Positions 22,201 to 34,656 of a DNA stretch of 64,000 nucleotides are shown here, piece after piece (the stretch's first letter is position 1; each line of letters starts with the position of its first letter). Below the pieces are notes generated by a model. That model was not told the origin of the DNA and did no database searches. It saw only the letters and a program-made list of their open reading frames with translations. The stretch is from Diadema setosum (lineage: Eukaryota; Echinodermata; Echinoidea; Diadematoida; Diadematidae). The position numbers and the translations under genes are program-made. Location of the stretch: NCBI GenBank assembly GCA_033980235.1, contig CM067059.1, positions 10,798,309 through 10,862,308 on the forward strand, in the 5' to 3' direction.

Positions 22201-25200
22201 TAATAGCTTTCACAAACTGAGCAGACCTTAGAAATGTAATGATTTTAAAGTTTTTTTGTCTCCTACTTTCATTTGTTTGGTCTTTTTAAAGAAGAGATTA
22301 AAAGCTTCTGATTTACATGCCTGTAGCATTCCTTGAGAGATATCATTTTTCTGGTTGTCCCCCCCCCCCCCACCCGATTGTTAAATTTACCCCCATCCTG
22401 TCCCTATCCTGTAAGTTCAGTTAGCTTATGTCTACAGGTACATTATTTGTACATGCTTACATGATACTAAATACGCCATATATTTTGCATGTTTGATATT
22501 TTGTGAATTGGGGCTTGAAAGACAACTTTGTGAGTGATCAAATTCACAATTTTGCCCTGCAGTGTTCTTCATGGCGAAATCCTGTTCCATGGCCTGGTTA
22601 TGATTGTTGAAAGTGAACAGACCAATTTTTTTGATCATTTAGTGACCTTCATTAATGCATTCCTTCATCTGTTCATCATTGGATGATGTCCTTTCAGTAT
22701 CCGGGTGTGGCACAGGGCATCGAGAGCGACATCAACAACCTGATGATGCTGATGAAAGTCTGGGATGTCTTACCTGAAGGTAAATACATTACTCCCATGA
22801 TGCCTCTTAGCCTTCCCATCATGCTTTGCTGTAGATCATGTCACATCAACATGGGAATGGCGTAGATGTTCACATATATGTATTTCCCATAGTTTTCTTT
22901 ATACTGTTGATTCTTGTTTATGGAATGATTATAGTTACAATGGTTGTGCTTCTATAGCACGTTATAACAAATTGATGTTCTCTTTGCACTTTACAATTAT
23001 CAATTTCACTGAATCTAAATCCTGGCCCCCTCGAAAAATAAATAAATTAATAGATAAAATTGTAAACAATATATCTGGATTGTTATTGAAGTACATCGTA
23101 TGTGGAGGATGTTCAGAAGAGAGATACTCCAGTTTTACATGGTTGCAAGTGAGTATTAGTCAGCAGAAGTATCCTGTAGTGTTTAGCCTCTTCAGCAGTT
23201 GCAAAGATATATCCTAATTACAGGTAAGCCTTTTTCCTGTTGCATTCCTCTGTCTGTAATTTTTTTCTCTTTCTATCACTATGTTGTTTACCTTGTATGT
23301 ATATATGTTTTACTCTCTCACACATGTTTGTAGGTCTATACGCTGAGAGTGCCATTGAGGTTGCAAAGAAAGAGCTAGCCTGGGAAGTAGACTACATCAG
23401 GGAAGCTGAATGTGCAGAGAAATTCAGGTGAGACAATACATACTGACATCCAATGTTACATCGATAAAATGAGATGATATATTTTGAAAGATATGACAGT
23501 ATTATCTAGACTTGTAAAGTTAAAACAAAATGTACTCAAAGAAGCAACACAGAATGTTTGATGCGTCTGATTTTCACCCTTTTGACCTGCTGACTGTCAC
23601 TAAAGTTTGTCTTTTTCTGCAATGTGACATCTCTCTCTTTAGACAGAATTATCTCCAGTAAAAAGGAAAGTACCATTTCTAGATCAAGGTGTTAGATTGG
23701 AATGCCATCATGGTCTAGGAATTGTCATGACCCCCTTTATGTAACAACACCTAGTTAAATAAAATCTGTTTGACTGGATTTACTCGTGGAACTCAAAGAG
23801 AGTACAGTTTCATGACTTGCCCAGGTCACTTCTTCAACTCTGACTGACTGGCGAGTATTCACCCATGCTGGATAAATGGCCGATGTCACTGCCTTTATTG
23901 TTTAGATGTCAAGGAAGTAACATTGGCCATTCATCCGTCACGGAAAAATGCTCATCAGCCAATCAGAGCTGAAAAAGTATCTCAGATGAGTCACGAAAAC
24001 TGTCCTCTCTGTGAGTTTTCTCAAATTAGTTCAGTCAAACAGATTTAATTATGTGTTGCCATCATGCTACTTCAATCAATCAAAATCTACATCTCTATAG
24101 ACTCCATTTCTTTGTTTGCTTTCATATGCTTTTTAATACAGTGGAAACTCGATATAACGAGATGGTCGGGACCGAGTCATTTTCCTCGTTATAGCCGATA
24201 TCTCGTTATATCAGTAGGCATAAAAGAAGGCATAAAATAAAGACATTAATTTGCACATGTGGGACTACCCATCATATTTCAATCAATACTGATAACTTGA
24301 TATTGTGTGTGAGGGAATTACTCACCTTTATGGGTAAGAAGATGTTTTTCGACAAGGAAATCCAATATCAAGAATGTGTTTCTTATTAATTGTAGATGTT
24401 TGAATTTGTAAATTTATATAGCTTGCGATTGTATCAAGATCGTCTGTGGATTGGTATGTGGTTATCGTATGGGTGTGTGTTGTGTGGAAAGCTTGAATAA
24501 TGGTCTGCACAATGCTGTGTGTGTATGTGACACATACTGTATGTACATTATGACTGCGTGTGTGTGAAGACGGGGAATTCCTTAAAGTAGAAGGCCAATC
24601 ACAGCATCAGATTGCCTCACACCTGCTAAACATCATGATGATGTCATGTATACATATGGCCGTCTCACCACATTTTCTGCATGTATCAGTGTGCGTGCAC
24701 ACACACACTTCACACGTACAACATGCAGTGCTAGCTGGAGTGCACTGAAGAAAATGATTACATGTATGTGTGTACAAGACAGTTTTTGGCGCATCAAGCT
24801 TTACAATCTCGGAAGATGATAGCACAGGCGACATAAAGCTTTACCGAAGGCATTTTGCTTTACCTCGCTATAGCAGATTTGATTTACTATGTTTTTCTTT
24901 GTTTGGAAGTCACAAAATTCATCTCGTTATAGCAGTTATTTCGTTATAGCCGATCTCGCTATAAGAGTAGCATTTTACGTAGACTTGTGTGGAAGGAAAT
25001 TTGGGACCGAGAAAATTTCCTCGTTATAACCGATATCTCGTTATAGCAGTGTTCGTTATACCGAGTTTCCCCTGTAGCCCCAAAAAGAACTTAGTGTCAT
25101 CACATGCTACTATGTCTCAATTGCTACATTACTCTGATTTTAGTGAATTTTCGTGTTTATTTGTCATTTTTCTGTAGTTCAGCACATAACCTGCTGTGAA

Positions 25201-28200
25201 ATGTCCCACTGTTCTTGATGAGTTTATTCTACATCTTAAATCAACTTTGACATGAGTGAAAATGAGTGAACTCAGTGCAGGTTTCACATTGCCTCTTGTG
25301 TCTGCTCGACCTACAGGAAGCTGCTCGAAGGCGACCCAGTCTTCTCCGTCCCCAAAGTCGTTCAGGAACTATCGACAAAAGAAGTTCTTACTACCGAGCT
25401 GATTGATGGCATCTCCCTTGAGAAGGCAGAAAACTTGAGTCAAGAAGTCAGGAATGAGGTATGATTCTTTCTCCGGCAGTTTTGTTTCTTTTCTAGGAAT
25501 ATTTTCCGCTTTTTTTAAAGGAAGAAATGATGAAAAAGTAACAAGCCGAGACCTGAGAATGTGGATGCAAGTACTTGGGACTAATGTAATGTATTCTACT
25601 TTTCTTTCTTCAAACATGTGTGAAAAATTCAGTTGTCAAAGTTAAAGCATTTTTCTATGCTTGTACAGTCAAACCTGTCTATAGTTGCCACCCAAGGGAG
25701 ACAAAACAGTGACTGTTATAGACAGGCTGCTGCTATAGACAGGTGGTTGCCAAGACAGGTTTGACTGTACTTTTCTTTACACACAATTTCTTCCCTAGTG
25801 TGCATATCTGCAAGAATAGGGACATAGTGGAAAATATCTTTTTATCATTTTCTGAAACTAAGGCTCAATGTACATGTAGGAGATTTTCCAATCTTGAGCT
25901 GGGTCTTGTGCTGAATTGTGCAGTGTTGACTACCCAATGTAACTAATTTTGTTAGCCTAAAGAGAGAAACCAATTTTATCACTCCCAGTCAGTGATACCT
26001 GATAAGAAAGGTCTGACTTCATCAAACTATGAAAGTGTGCTATAGGGTGGACATACAGTGGCACTGCGTGAAAAAATTATCATTATTACCATTTATTCAA
26101 TTTGCTGCAGTTTGCCTGTATTTCCATTAAGTATACTTTGATTACTGTATGTACTGTAGAAAGTTAACTTTTGCATGTTTAATTTTTCAGGCTGGAGCTG
26201 TAATTAATTGATTTTTTGAATTTTTAAAATTTTGGTTTATAACTTAATTTGATGTCTCAAAAGTTGTCTGTGTGTGTTATTACATTCACAAGAGTCTTGC
26301 GCAGTGCAAAAAATTCCCACGATGCAAAATAGGCATTTACAGTATTTCTGAATGTGCTATGGCAGGTTTGTAGACACATCCTACGTCTGTGTCTGACAGA
26401 ACTGTTCGAGTGGAACTTCATGCAGACAGACCCCAACTGGTCAAACTTCCTCTACAATGAAGAGACTGGCAAAGTAAGTCTACATCATGGTCTGTGTTTA
26501 AATTGTTAGCTCACCCCACTCATATGAGTGTATTGTGTACTGTGGAATACCAAAGCAAATATTTTTGGCTCAAAGAATATGGGGCATAAAACAAAGGGAT
26601 ATATACACTAGAGGGTGGCATATTCTCTTGGCAGTGTGCAATGCTAATCTCTACCTATGGCTATTGTTTTATGCGCTTGTAGAATGGGGACTACTGTCAG
26701 TGCTATCTACTGGAATCTCAAAACAGTTTATGATTTCAGTTATCCACGTATTCAGTAACATTTCACAGGAGGGAGTTCTGTGGGTACTACTCAAGGAATT
26801 TGAAGAGACCATAACTTTATATCCCACAGACATTCTGAAAACTGCCTTGATTAATTCTGAAAATTCCTTGATGAAACCTTTTTTCATTCTTGTATAAGAA
26901 ATTTTTGTCATCTTGTCTTATTTGTGCTACATTTTCAATATGTTTCCATGAATGTATGTGAAGAGACAAATAGTGTTTGCTATGATCGTTTTCATTGATA
27001 TATATGTATTTTTATTTGTCCATTCAAGTAATTTTGGTTATCAAAATTTAATCTGCAGGTGACACTCCTAGATTTTGGAGCATCAAGGTACTTTGACAAG
27101 TCATTTGTGGATATCTATATGAAGGTGAGCTTTAAATCTCTTGCTTCTTATTTTAGAATGACAAATTTACATGCACATTTCCTGGTCTGATGCATTTTAG
27201 TCAGTCTTGTCCATAATTTTTTTTTTTTTACGTTCACAAACATGCTGTAATTGTTATTGCAAAACATTCTTTCCATACCATTTTATGTTGAGGTATGACT
27301 GACTTAAGCATGGCTTATCTGATAGATAACAATGTTTTGTACAACATTATTTTCAGAGGATTGTAATTATGCATTTGTTGTATTGTATCAGTGCTGTGTT
27401 GATGGACATATTGACTAGCAGCAAGTGTACAGTGTGCTGTAGGAGAGCAAAATGTTGAACATGATCAAATAATAACTCCACCAAGCCACACAGTTTATAG
27501 TATTGTTTGTTTTCTTTGTGTGTGTGTGTGTGTGTGTGTGTGTTTTGATGGAAACAAAAGATGAAATTGCATGTGAGCATAAAGTGATCAATTCTGAGCG
27601 AGTGATATTCTGTACAGAATTATCAGAGCCCTTACGCATTACGTATCATATGGTCCAAACATTTATGTAAATGTGAATTGACAAATGGCAGTGGATAAAT
27701 AGGCTTTGCTCTGCTTTGTTTCCCCAAGGTCATCCATGGTGCAGCAGTGGGGGATAGACAGGAGGTCCTTGAAAACTCCAGAACATTGCAATTTCTAACG
27801 GGATATGAATCAAAGGTAAGTTGACTCATGTCAGATTCTGTGTAAACTGAATATTGTACTTTCCGTTACGTAGATGCATGCTAAATTTTCCAGAAACAAA
27901 ATGGCCAGTGAACAATAAATGTTTGACTGTGCAATCTGTACTTTGGTTAATCAAGGATATGTGAGGAAAAAGCTGTTATGGTCAAGGAATTTAAATCTCT
28001 TTGGATATTTTGTCTGGATTTAGTCATCATGCTGAGCTTTTGAACAGGCATAGTGGTTGTATGTCAGCTGAATATGACCCAGTTGTGTAGGTTTCGTTTC
28101 GTTTCGTTTATTCATTTCCATTTTAAATAAAAATACAACAAATACAATGCATACAATACACTTACTGTAATCAAATCTTTCTTACAATTTGAAATTATGC

Positions 28201-29300
28201 CATCGATTAAAGTTGAAGTGAAATGTGAAATAAACAGAGAACTTGAAAGAAGGCTCAGAGGCCTTGTGGGGGAAAAGTCCTCTATACAACATAATGTAGG
28301 CAAAATCAACAAATTACATTAACACATGCACAATACAGAACACACATCATATCACAAACAACTGGAGGAAATGGTGGAGACATTAAATAATCAGTATTAA
28401 AGCAGGAGAATTTTTTTTAAGAGACTTTTTGAATAATCGTAAATTTGAGCATGAACGTATCTCACTTGGTATGGAATTCCAAACAATGGGAAAGCTAAAG
28501 TGAAGAGATCTTTTTGTGTAAGCCGAATCAACTTTGAACAAATGAAAAAGGTTGCTGTCAGTAATGAATGTCAAGATAACACAATTAAAAGATGTAGAAA
28601 TTTGTGGCATTTCAGCAGGGTTACTCCATAGTAGCAGGCATTCAGATTAGCAGAAAAAGTTCCTTTGCACTGAAAGGTACAGGGGAACGCTGTTATTACA
28701 AAGCTGCAGAGACTGCCGATTTTATCTCGTTAAAGCCAGAACCTTGTAAACATACCAATGAAGAGACCAGCTAAATGCTTCATTGAAAAATCTGGACCAC
28801 CCAAATTCACCTTGTCAAAAGCATTACTTCATTGTAAGCAACCTTGTTAGAAGTTTTTTTTTTTTGTTGTTGTTGTTTTAGCTGCTGCATTAGATGTGCG
28901 TAAAATTGATAATGGGAGAGGAAGGGAAGATTACTTTCCACACTCATAAAGCAACAAATAGCCTCCATCGATTCAGTGCAGATCACGTATTCTCGTAATT
29001 ACTTTTGCTAATCATTACCAGGCCATGGAGAACGCCCATATCGATGCTGTTATGATCCTGGGTGAGCCATTCCGCAGCCACGACGAGTTCGACTTCTCCA
29101 CGCAGGACACGACGAGGCGCATCCAGGACCTCATCCCGGTCATGCTGACGGGCCGACTGACCCCACCCCCCGAGGAGAGCTACTCCCTTCACCGCAAGAT
29201 GGCCGGCTCGTTCCTGCTGTGCACCAAGCTCCGCGCCAAGATCGCCTGCAAGGAGCTATTCGACGACATCTACAACCGTTACAAGTTTGACTCAGCATGA
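15024..29300 (+). CDS. COQ8A: COQ8A/ADCK3-type atypical kinase of coenzyme Q biosynthesis (complete, 14 coding exons)
   Basis: UbiB-family atypical kinase/ATPase on the matrix side of the mitochondrial inner membrane; it supports the CoQ biosynthetic complex. Exons: 15024-15248 (ATG at 15054), 17755-18132, 18913-18979, 19641-19709, 20601-20717, 21260-21345, 22013-22153, 22698-22779, 23334-23427, 25317-25458, 26366-26473, 27059-27124, 27729-27815, 29022-29300 (TGA). Phases agree and give 636 residues (human COQ8A 647). Family marks: glycine-rich NFGGLAAGLG segment at about 210-219 where human has its membrane segment; KxGQ as KLGQ at about 267-270; alanine-rich AAAS loop at about 328-331; lysine of VAMK at about 349; DPNWSNF with metal-binding D479 and N484; DFG at about 498-500. 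Exon 2 (126 residues) is a Pro-rich, poorly conserved linker. The last exon is much more GC-rich than the surrounding introns. COQ8B is the alternative name, but the long N-terminus favours COQ8A. Confidence 0.97.
15408..15620. repeat. Second GGGCCACCAAA-type element fragment
   Basis: GCAGGGCGCGAAATTAGCAG TGGCC..., then GATGTCGGGCCACCAAATTT and GGCTATCTTTTGGCGGCC. Same order as the repeat interrupted by the family A MITE near 6893. In COQ8A intron 1. Confidence 0.6.
16187..16228. repeat. (TA)n microsatellite
   Basis: TATATA tract broken by ACAT and ATGTATG, after an A run; COQ8A intron 1. Confidence 0.85.
17084..17393. mobile_element. GGCC-ended MITE, copy 1, with 3-bp TCA target duplication
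   Basis: Ends GGCCTGAATTTACAAAGG and CTTCGTGAATTCAGGCC. Inner inverted blocks are GGTTTAAACCATGG and CCTATTTCGTTACGAAATCA, with repeated CATTTCGTT units in the centre. TCA flanks both sides (17081-17083, 17394-17396). In COQ8A intron 1. Confidence 0.82.
20125..20374. mobile_element. Possible MITE with ACAGAGATGCCAA ends
   Basis: CCCCTACAGAGATGCCAAAT and AGTTGGCATCCCTGTCCC are inverted over about 13 bp with mismatches. The interior has a pyrimidine tract and a GT run. In COQ8A intron 4. Weak. Confidence 0.4.
21699..21956. repeat. (GT)n microsatellites and CATGTG tract
   Basis: GT run at 21699-21724; a second GT tract from about 21877, passing through CGCGCGTGTG into repeated GTGCAT units to 21950. 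In COQ8A intron 6, 55 bp before exon 7. Confidence 0.85.
23763..24046. mobile_element. MITE with AATCTGTTTGACTG ends
   Basis: AATCTGTTTGACTGGATT on the left and TTCAGTCAAACAGATTT on the right; inner blocks AGAGAGTACAGTTTCATGAC / GTCACGAAAACTGTCCTCTC are partly inverted. In COQ8A intron 9. Confidence 0.6.
24139..25076. mobile_element. Pogo/Tigger-like non-autonomous DNA element
   Basis: Left end TACAGTGGAAACTCGATATAACGA and right end TCGTTATACCGAGTTTCCCCTGTA are inverted repeats starting CAG and bordered by TA, as in the Tc1/mariner-pogo superfamily. Further TCGTTATA / TATAACGAG blocks occur inside. About 938 bp in COQ8A intron 9. No transposase frame was seen. Confidence 0.75.
25664..25769. 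mobile_element. 106-bp MITE with TA borders
   Basis: TACAGTCAAACCTGTCTATAG ... CAAGACAGGTTTGACTGTA: perfect inverted termini of about 18 bp with TA at both borders. In COQ8A intron 10. The interior repeats CTATAGACAGG. Confidence 0.78.
26150..26344. mobile_element. Degenerate TA-bordered MITE
   Basis: ACTGTATGTACTGTAGAAAG ... GCAAAATAGGCATTTACAGTA: short inverted CTGTA ends and shared TTTTGCAT/ATGCAAAA blocks, similar in plan to 7332-7562. It is close to the COQ8A exon 11 acceptor. Weak evidence. Confidence 0.4.
27517..27542. repeat. (GT)n microsatellite
   Basis: About 13 GT units in COQ8A intron 12. Confidence 0.9.
28090..28670 (-). mobile_element. 5'-truncated non-LTR retrotransposon 3' end
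   Basis: Minus-strand reading from about 28650 to 28383 gives a typical C-terminal tail of a LINE ORF2 protein: [16 protein letters not shown], then [10 protein letters not shown]. The A-rich 3' part then ends in repeated CGAAA/GAAAC units (plus-strand GTTTCGTTTCGTTT at 28091-28109). CR1/L2/Jockey-type elements end like this. It lies in the last intron of COQ8A and is non-functional. Confidence 0.75.
28678..28860. repeat. Tigger-related repeat fragment
   Basis: TACAGGGGAACGCTGTTATTAC at the left, then GAGACCAGCTAAAT and TTGTAAGCAACCTTG, blocks also found in the 31540/37241 repeat. A degraded fragment of the same family. Confidence 0.45.
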
Positions 29301-29570
29301 CAGAACCACTTGGGGGCAGTTTGTAGCTTAGACATCTGACGTTTAGTCGGGCCTTGTTTCTTCCTCATGCAAAATAATGTCTTCGTGATAATTTAAGAGT
29401 ATAAAGAAGTAACTTTCGTAAAGACACCAAAGTGCAAATTCAAAGTATGCAGGAAGATTAGGATTGATGACGATGATGATATATTGACAAACTGAAGTTG
29501 TTTTCAGTTCGTGGACATCACATCCTAGAATTCCTGACTCTGAAACTGAGACATGAGTGTGTGACTATTG

Positions 29571-29744
29571 GGGTGTTGCAAGAAAGTTGCAATCAATTGC
29601 AAATAATTGCTAATTTTGAAACAACCATTCTGATTGGCTCAGGGTCTGCCCTATTAAGAAGACATGCATGCAACAATGATTTTGATTGGCCAGTGACAAT
29701 CAGTTGCAAGTTGCAATTGATTGCAACTTTCTTGCAACACCCCC
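29571..29744. mobile_element. MITE with GGGTGTTGCAAG ends
   Basis: GGGTGTTGCAAGAAAGTTGC at the left, GCAACTTTCTTGCAACACCC at the right, continuing as AATCAATTGCAA / TTGCAATTGATT. The arms are about 30 bp. Located 270 bp after the COQ8A stop, probably in its 3' untranslated or flanking sequence. Confidence 0.78.
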
Positions 29745-30391
29745 TATGTGTTACTGTATAATCCAAATAGCGAAGATTGTTTTCTGCTGGTGCATGGATG
29801 AGTCCATCGATAGACAAGGAATCAGCGACAAATTTACTTTGACTGCATCGCATCATTTTGGTCACAAGTTCAGATACTTTCAGCTCCTTAAAAAGTATGT
29901 ATGCTCAGTTTTCTCAATTTCAGCATTTAGATATTAATGCTTTTAGATCTAAGGCTTGTGTTATGTGCCACCTATGGTTACCTTTTACCGCCTTCGCTCG
30001 GCTACCTTTTCGCAGGACCGAGCATTCGCTTTTGGGATGTAAGGCAAGTTTGCTTTTAAACCTGTGTGTGCTTTGAGTGGTGATTGGCACAGAAAACCCC
30101 ATAGCATTGTACTCACTGTCCAGAGTTCCCTGGCACTAAAAGTGTTGACCTGCTATTGTTGTTTTTTTCCCCAGACCATCAGATGGTCAATAGTCTGAGC
30201 TATAAATCAAGTGTTTTCAAGTTGACATACTTATTATGTTGAGTGCTCTTGAGCAACATGGAAGTGTAACAGTATTCATCACATTTAATTTAGAGCAGTG
30301 CTGGAAGAATACAAGTCCATCACATTAGTTCTAGGTGTTTCTTTGTGTAGTGTTTTATTTATTGTGGAGCAGTCATTGGAATACCCTCATT

Positions 30392-30677
30392 GGCCCGAAT
30401 TCACGAAGGTGGTACAATTGAAACCATGGTTTAAACCATGGACAAAAACCATGGAGTGCCAGTGTTGCATGGCCTATTTCGTTACGAAATCAGTCATTTC
30501 ATCAACGAAATGACCATTTCGTTGATGAAGTGTTCATTTCGTTGAAGAAATGTTGTCATTTTGTTACGAAATGACTGATTTCAAAAAGAAATAGGCCATG
30601 CGACACTTGGCGCTCCATACAAATTTTCCATGGTTTAAACCATGGTTCCATTTGTACCACCTTTATGAATTCGGGCC
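30392..30677. mobile_element. GGCC-ended MITE, copy 2, with 3-bp ATT target duplication
   Basis: Same family as 17084-17393: GGCCCGAATTCACGAAGG ... ATGAATTCGGGCC, with the same GGTTTAAACCATGG and TTCGTTACGAAATCAGTC blocks. ATT precedes (30389-30391) and follows (30678-30680). Lies downstream of COQ8A. Confidence 0.82.
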
Positions 30678-31539
30678 ATTAAGTTTTATTCCCTCAGTGT
30701 AGTTGTTGCAATTGCTAAACATTAGGTTGCACTGATAGTTGTGGCGATGTGCTTTGAGTTGATGTTGAACCAAGCTAGCTTCATGAATGCATAGCTTATC
30801 TGCTTAAGATCAAGACAAACAGGTTGTTGAGAAGTAATCATGATCAATGAAACTGACATTTTTGCCAGAATGTGAGAGATTTCAACCCTATTTGTGATCA
30901 TTTCATAGATATCGATGGAGTGCAATTTATGACAGACTAAAGAGTAGGAGTGGAAGTAAAATAAGTCAATTGATTCTTCCGTGTGTCAGTATTAGCAAAC
31001 TCTGAATGTCTCTTCGTTAAAGACCCAGTAGTGTGAAAAGAGAAGATTGGTCCAATGAATTGCTCTTCATTGGCTGCCCACTGATGCACATTAAAAAAAC
31101 CCAAAAAAACATGACTAGTGAAGGCCTGCCAGACTATAACTGCCTGTCAGCGATTATGTGCATTGAAGCATACATCCATCCATGAAGTTCGAATCTAGCC
31201 GAGATTCTTCGGCTACTCGTGTGCTTAGAAATCGGTGACAAAGCTTTACACATTTTGTTACAGGGCTCCCCGAATATATCCCGAGTCGGGCCAGCCTTCA
31301 TATGAAGGGCATTAGCATGACGGACTTTGAGCAGTGGTACATCTTATCATTTCTCTTTCACTTTCTCTCATAGCTACCTAGTTGTTGAGTGAAATGGTAC
31401 TCAAAGGGATTATGATTCGGGTTGATTTGAATAGAAATTCATTGTGTATGAATGAAGATACAGTGATTAAGCATACATTCAAAGCTTTGTAATGACTTCA
31501 TATGGTATGTATGCAGTGATGTGAGTGAATCAAGCGCAC

Positions 31540-32214
31540 ATCTGTGAAGCAACTCTAAAGGAGAACTGAAAAATTTGGGTGAAACCCATAGGCCCGAATT
31601 CTCAAAGCTGGAATAACTATTCCGCGGAATAGTTATTCCACCTTTGAGAATAGATTCCGGGGAATAAATCGCGTCATTTTACGTCACGAGGGCCTGATTT
31701 GCATAAGAGGCTAAATAAATCCGCGGAATAAGCGGTGTAATAAAGTTATTCCACCTTTGAGAATTCGGGCCTTAATGAATGAGAAACTTTTCCTCAATAT
31801 CCTGCAATTTTCTGAGCAAAATAATTTGTTCTCAAGATGAAAGATTCGAGATGAAAGTGATTTTGAGTGCATAAGTTGGTAATTATAGATTGTGAATACC
31901 ATTGTGGATGTTACAAGGTAGATTGTTTTTTTCATGAAAGTATGCAATCTTGTGTAAATATCATGTGGCATTAAATGTTTATAAAGAGATGGTGACAACA
32001 AATATGAGCAAAGAGAATTTTGTTATTGTTGTGGTGAGTGTTGTGGTGTGATGCAAACTTTAAACTACCGGGAAATTTCATTATAATATGAGGTCAACCA
32101 GGATTGCTGATTCTATCTATGTATGAAAACGAGACCAGCTAAATTCAATAATGGTAAATGGAATTCTCCTTGTAAAAAGTGGTACCTCGTTGTAAGCAAG
32201 CTCATTATAATATG
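31540..32214. repeat. About 500-bp interspersed repeat, copy 1 (interrupted by a MITE)
   Basis: Matches 37241-37745 nearly base for base (for example GAGCAAAATAATTTGTTCTC, GTTACAAGGTAGATTGTTTT, GAGGTCAACCAGGATTGC) apart from the 181-bp insertion. The right edge CTCATTATAATATGATC...CCCTG resembles pogo/Tigger-type ends, so it may be part of such an element. Lies downstream of the F-box gene. Confidence 0.8.
31591..31771. mobile_element. 181-bp MITE with GGCCCGAATTCTC ends inserted in a longer repeat
   Basis: Ends GGCCCGAATTCTCAAAG and CTTTGAGAATTCGGGCC; the interior has CCGCGGAATA palindromes. Flanks are ATA and TTA. The same flanking repeat at 37241-37745 lacks it and reads CCCATAATGAATG, giving the pre-insertion site. 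The termini resemble the 17084/30392 family although the interiors differ. Confidence 0.88.
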
Positions 32215-34592
32215 ATCTCCCTGCACATGGGACATGAACAAGAACTGGAGACTCACTGAACAAGCCAATGAAGTACAAAGGGAGAAAAAAAAAGGAGATA
32301 CAGTAGGCATATTTCCCATATGATTTTAATAATGGCATTGTTTTTGGTCACATACTAACTGGCACAAATGGTCACACAGATACATTTTAATATTTAGTAT
32401 AGGTTTTTCACAAATACAAGGACGGAATTCTTGCAAACTTTCACACTCTGCCTCACATGATCAAGATTATCTGTATGAACACGTCACATATACTGCAAAA
32501 TTAGGCAAAATAAACAACATTAAGCATTCAGTCCAAATGAACTTGTGACAAATAGTAGTACATTTCATTATGGAAGCCATTCTGCACAGCACAGATTGGT
32601 TGGATCATCAATGCATTTGCAATATGGATGTTCCTTCAAAATTGGCAAGTTTCGTGGTGCAGCCAGAGTTCATTTACTGCTCAACTCCATCCACACAGAT
32701 CACTGATGCCAATTTCCAGGCTTGCTTGTTGGTATGCTCAAGACATGCACAACTTGCCAAGAATGAAAAAAGGGGAAGTCCAGGTCATTTTTATAATTTC
32801 ACTTCACGTAGTACATCAATCGACAGCTCCATGTATAGATTGGAGGAATTAATTGTGGTCCTTGAGCAGAGAAACCAATACTCTGAAAAACTCAAAACAG
32901 ATTACACTGAACAAAGATGATGACACAGCAGCTTCACCATAAGAATACATGAGTGGGGGCTCACAAATTTAAAAGTGAAATGTAGCAATGTAATTCCATT
33001 ACAATACCACTTACAACTGTGTAGATTTATTCATGCTTTCTTTTGTTCTGCTTCCTTGAGCCCTCATGCATTATTATGATGACGCTGCTATGTCATCATC
33101 CTTGTTCATTGTGATCTCTTATAATTTTTTAAAACATTCTTCTTCCTTAATCCAATCACTATAAATTCTGAAACTCTGTACCCAGTATAACCAATGTACA
33201 GTTGTTCAAATGTAAAAGTCTGAAAATCATCTGGAGTTTTCCTTTAAATGACATCTCTTGGAACGGATGTCCTAGGCACAGACAATCAAAATTTATGTGA
33301 ATGGACACGTGTGGACAAATATGGAATGAAGAGATATGCACAGATGAAAATATCACTTTTTGGTGGGCAATCAGTGAGAGAAAATGAAATACAATGTGAA
33401 TACATCATGACAAGTGGTCAATGAATGGCATGAATGGTGGAAGAACTGGCAGACAGACATTCTACATATCGTCGCTGGGGTGACAAAACCTCGTATCTCA
33501 AAATTGTCAAATGTTCAGGAGAGCGAAAAAACATGGCGGCCAAAGCACTATAGTGAATGGGAAAGCCTTCTCTTTGACATGTCATGGTGGCTTCATTTTT
33601 GGAGTAAGACAGTTAGGATTTGGCCAAGACATCACTTGACCCATTATTTGACCATTAAGCTAAAAAAAAATTTTTGACATTTTTGAGATACGAGGTCTTG
33701 TCACCCCAGCGACACTTAATACAGAAATTACATAGAACACCCTGTCTAAACTTTGCAGGACGGAATACTGGCAACATTGAAATCAAATCATTTGATAGAT
33801 TACCGAGGTGTATGCCAAGACTGATATTTTGACCTTTATAGAAACGGCAGCACTCAATTTTGTCATGCCTGCCACTCACAACTATGATGTCCTATTAATC
33901 AGTATTTTGCAAATGCCATAGGCAGTATCATGCTCATGTGATTCCTTCCACCCATGCCGTACTGTTTACACGGTCCGTTACGCTGTGTTTTTATTTTTCA
34001 TGAAATTTGCAGGTCAACCGATATTCATGAAATTACCTCGCAAAAATATTGCCATAAGTAACAGAAGTGCATTTGATAGTGTCGCCAAGTTGGGAAATAA
34101 TGAACTCTTCTCTCCAAACAAGATGATATTTCTTTCTCATTCTGTCAGTGTCGCTCTTGGATCCACTTCAACCACTCATGAAATTGTCATAAAAGTTCCA
34201 ATTTGTGAAATATTGTATTTACAAAATATATAAAATGTAACAATTAATGACCCAGCTATGCTTCCAAATAGTTACTCTTTAATAGACCGTTTTTGTAATA
34301 CATCACAATTCATGGATGTTTCTTTTCGTACAGCCTAGTAACAGAGTGTTTCATTCACCCACAGGCAACAAAATCCTCTGTAGGTATATACTGTTAATTG
34401 TTTGTTGTGTTTTAGATTTTTGATATAGAGTTTCCTCTTTCGCCATATTTGTTGCTGGGTATTGTTTTGTTTTGTTTTGTTTTTGTTAAACCAAAGTTTG
34501 TTTGGAAGCGTGTGTGTGGTTTTGATTTCGTAGTCTAAACAAAACAATCCTTCCACATCTATATTAACCAAAATAAAACTGAATGCTCAAAC
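32215..34592. other. Intergenic sequence between convergent COQ8A and FBXW
   Basis: Apart from the MITE at 33471-33713, no gene or repeat is recognised. The longest plus frame (32570-32920, 116 codons) shows no known domain and no codon pattern like the neighbouring genes. Confidence 0.5.
33471..33713. mobile_element. MITE with GTCGCTGGGGTGACA ends
   Basis: GTCGCTGGGGTGACAAAACC ... GGTCTTGTCACCCCAGCGAC. The arms continue through CTCGTATCTCAAAA / TTTTGAGATACGAG. 243 bp between COQ8A and FBXW. No clear target duplication. Confidence 0.78.
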
Positions 34593-34656
34593 GATACATA
34601 CATACATACATACATACATACATACATACATACATACATACATACATACATACATA
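34593..34656. repeat. (ACAT)n microsatellite
   Basis: About 16 uninterrupted ACAT units. Reverse frames read YVCM repeats and are not coding. Confidence 0.92.

Noticed and set aside
32570..32920. 116-codon plus-strand frame between COQ8A and FBXW
   Set aside because: No recognisable domain, no supporting splice context, ordinary AT-rich composition.
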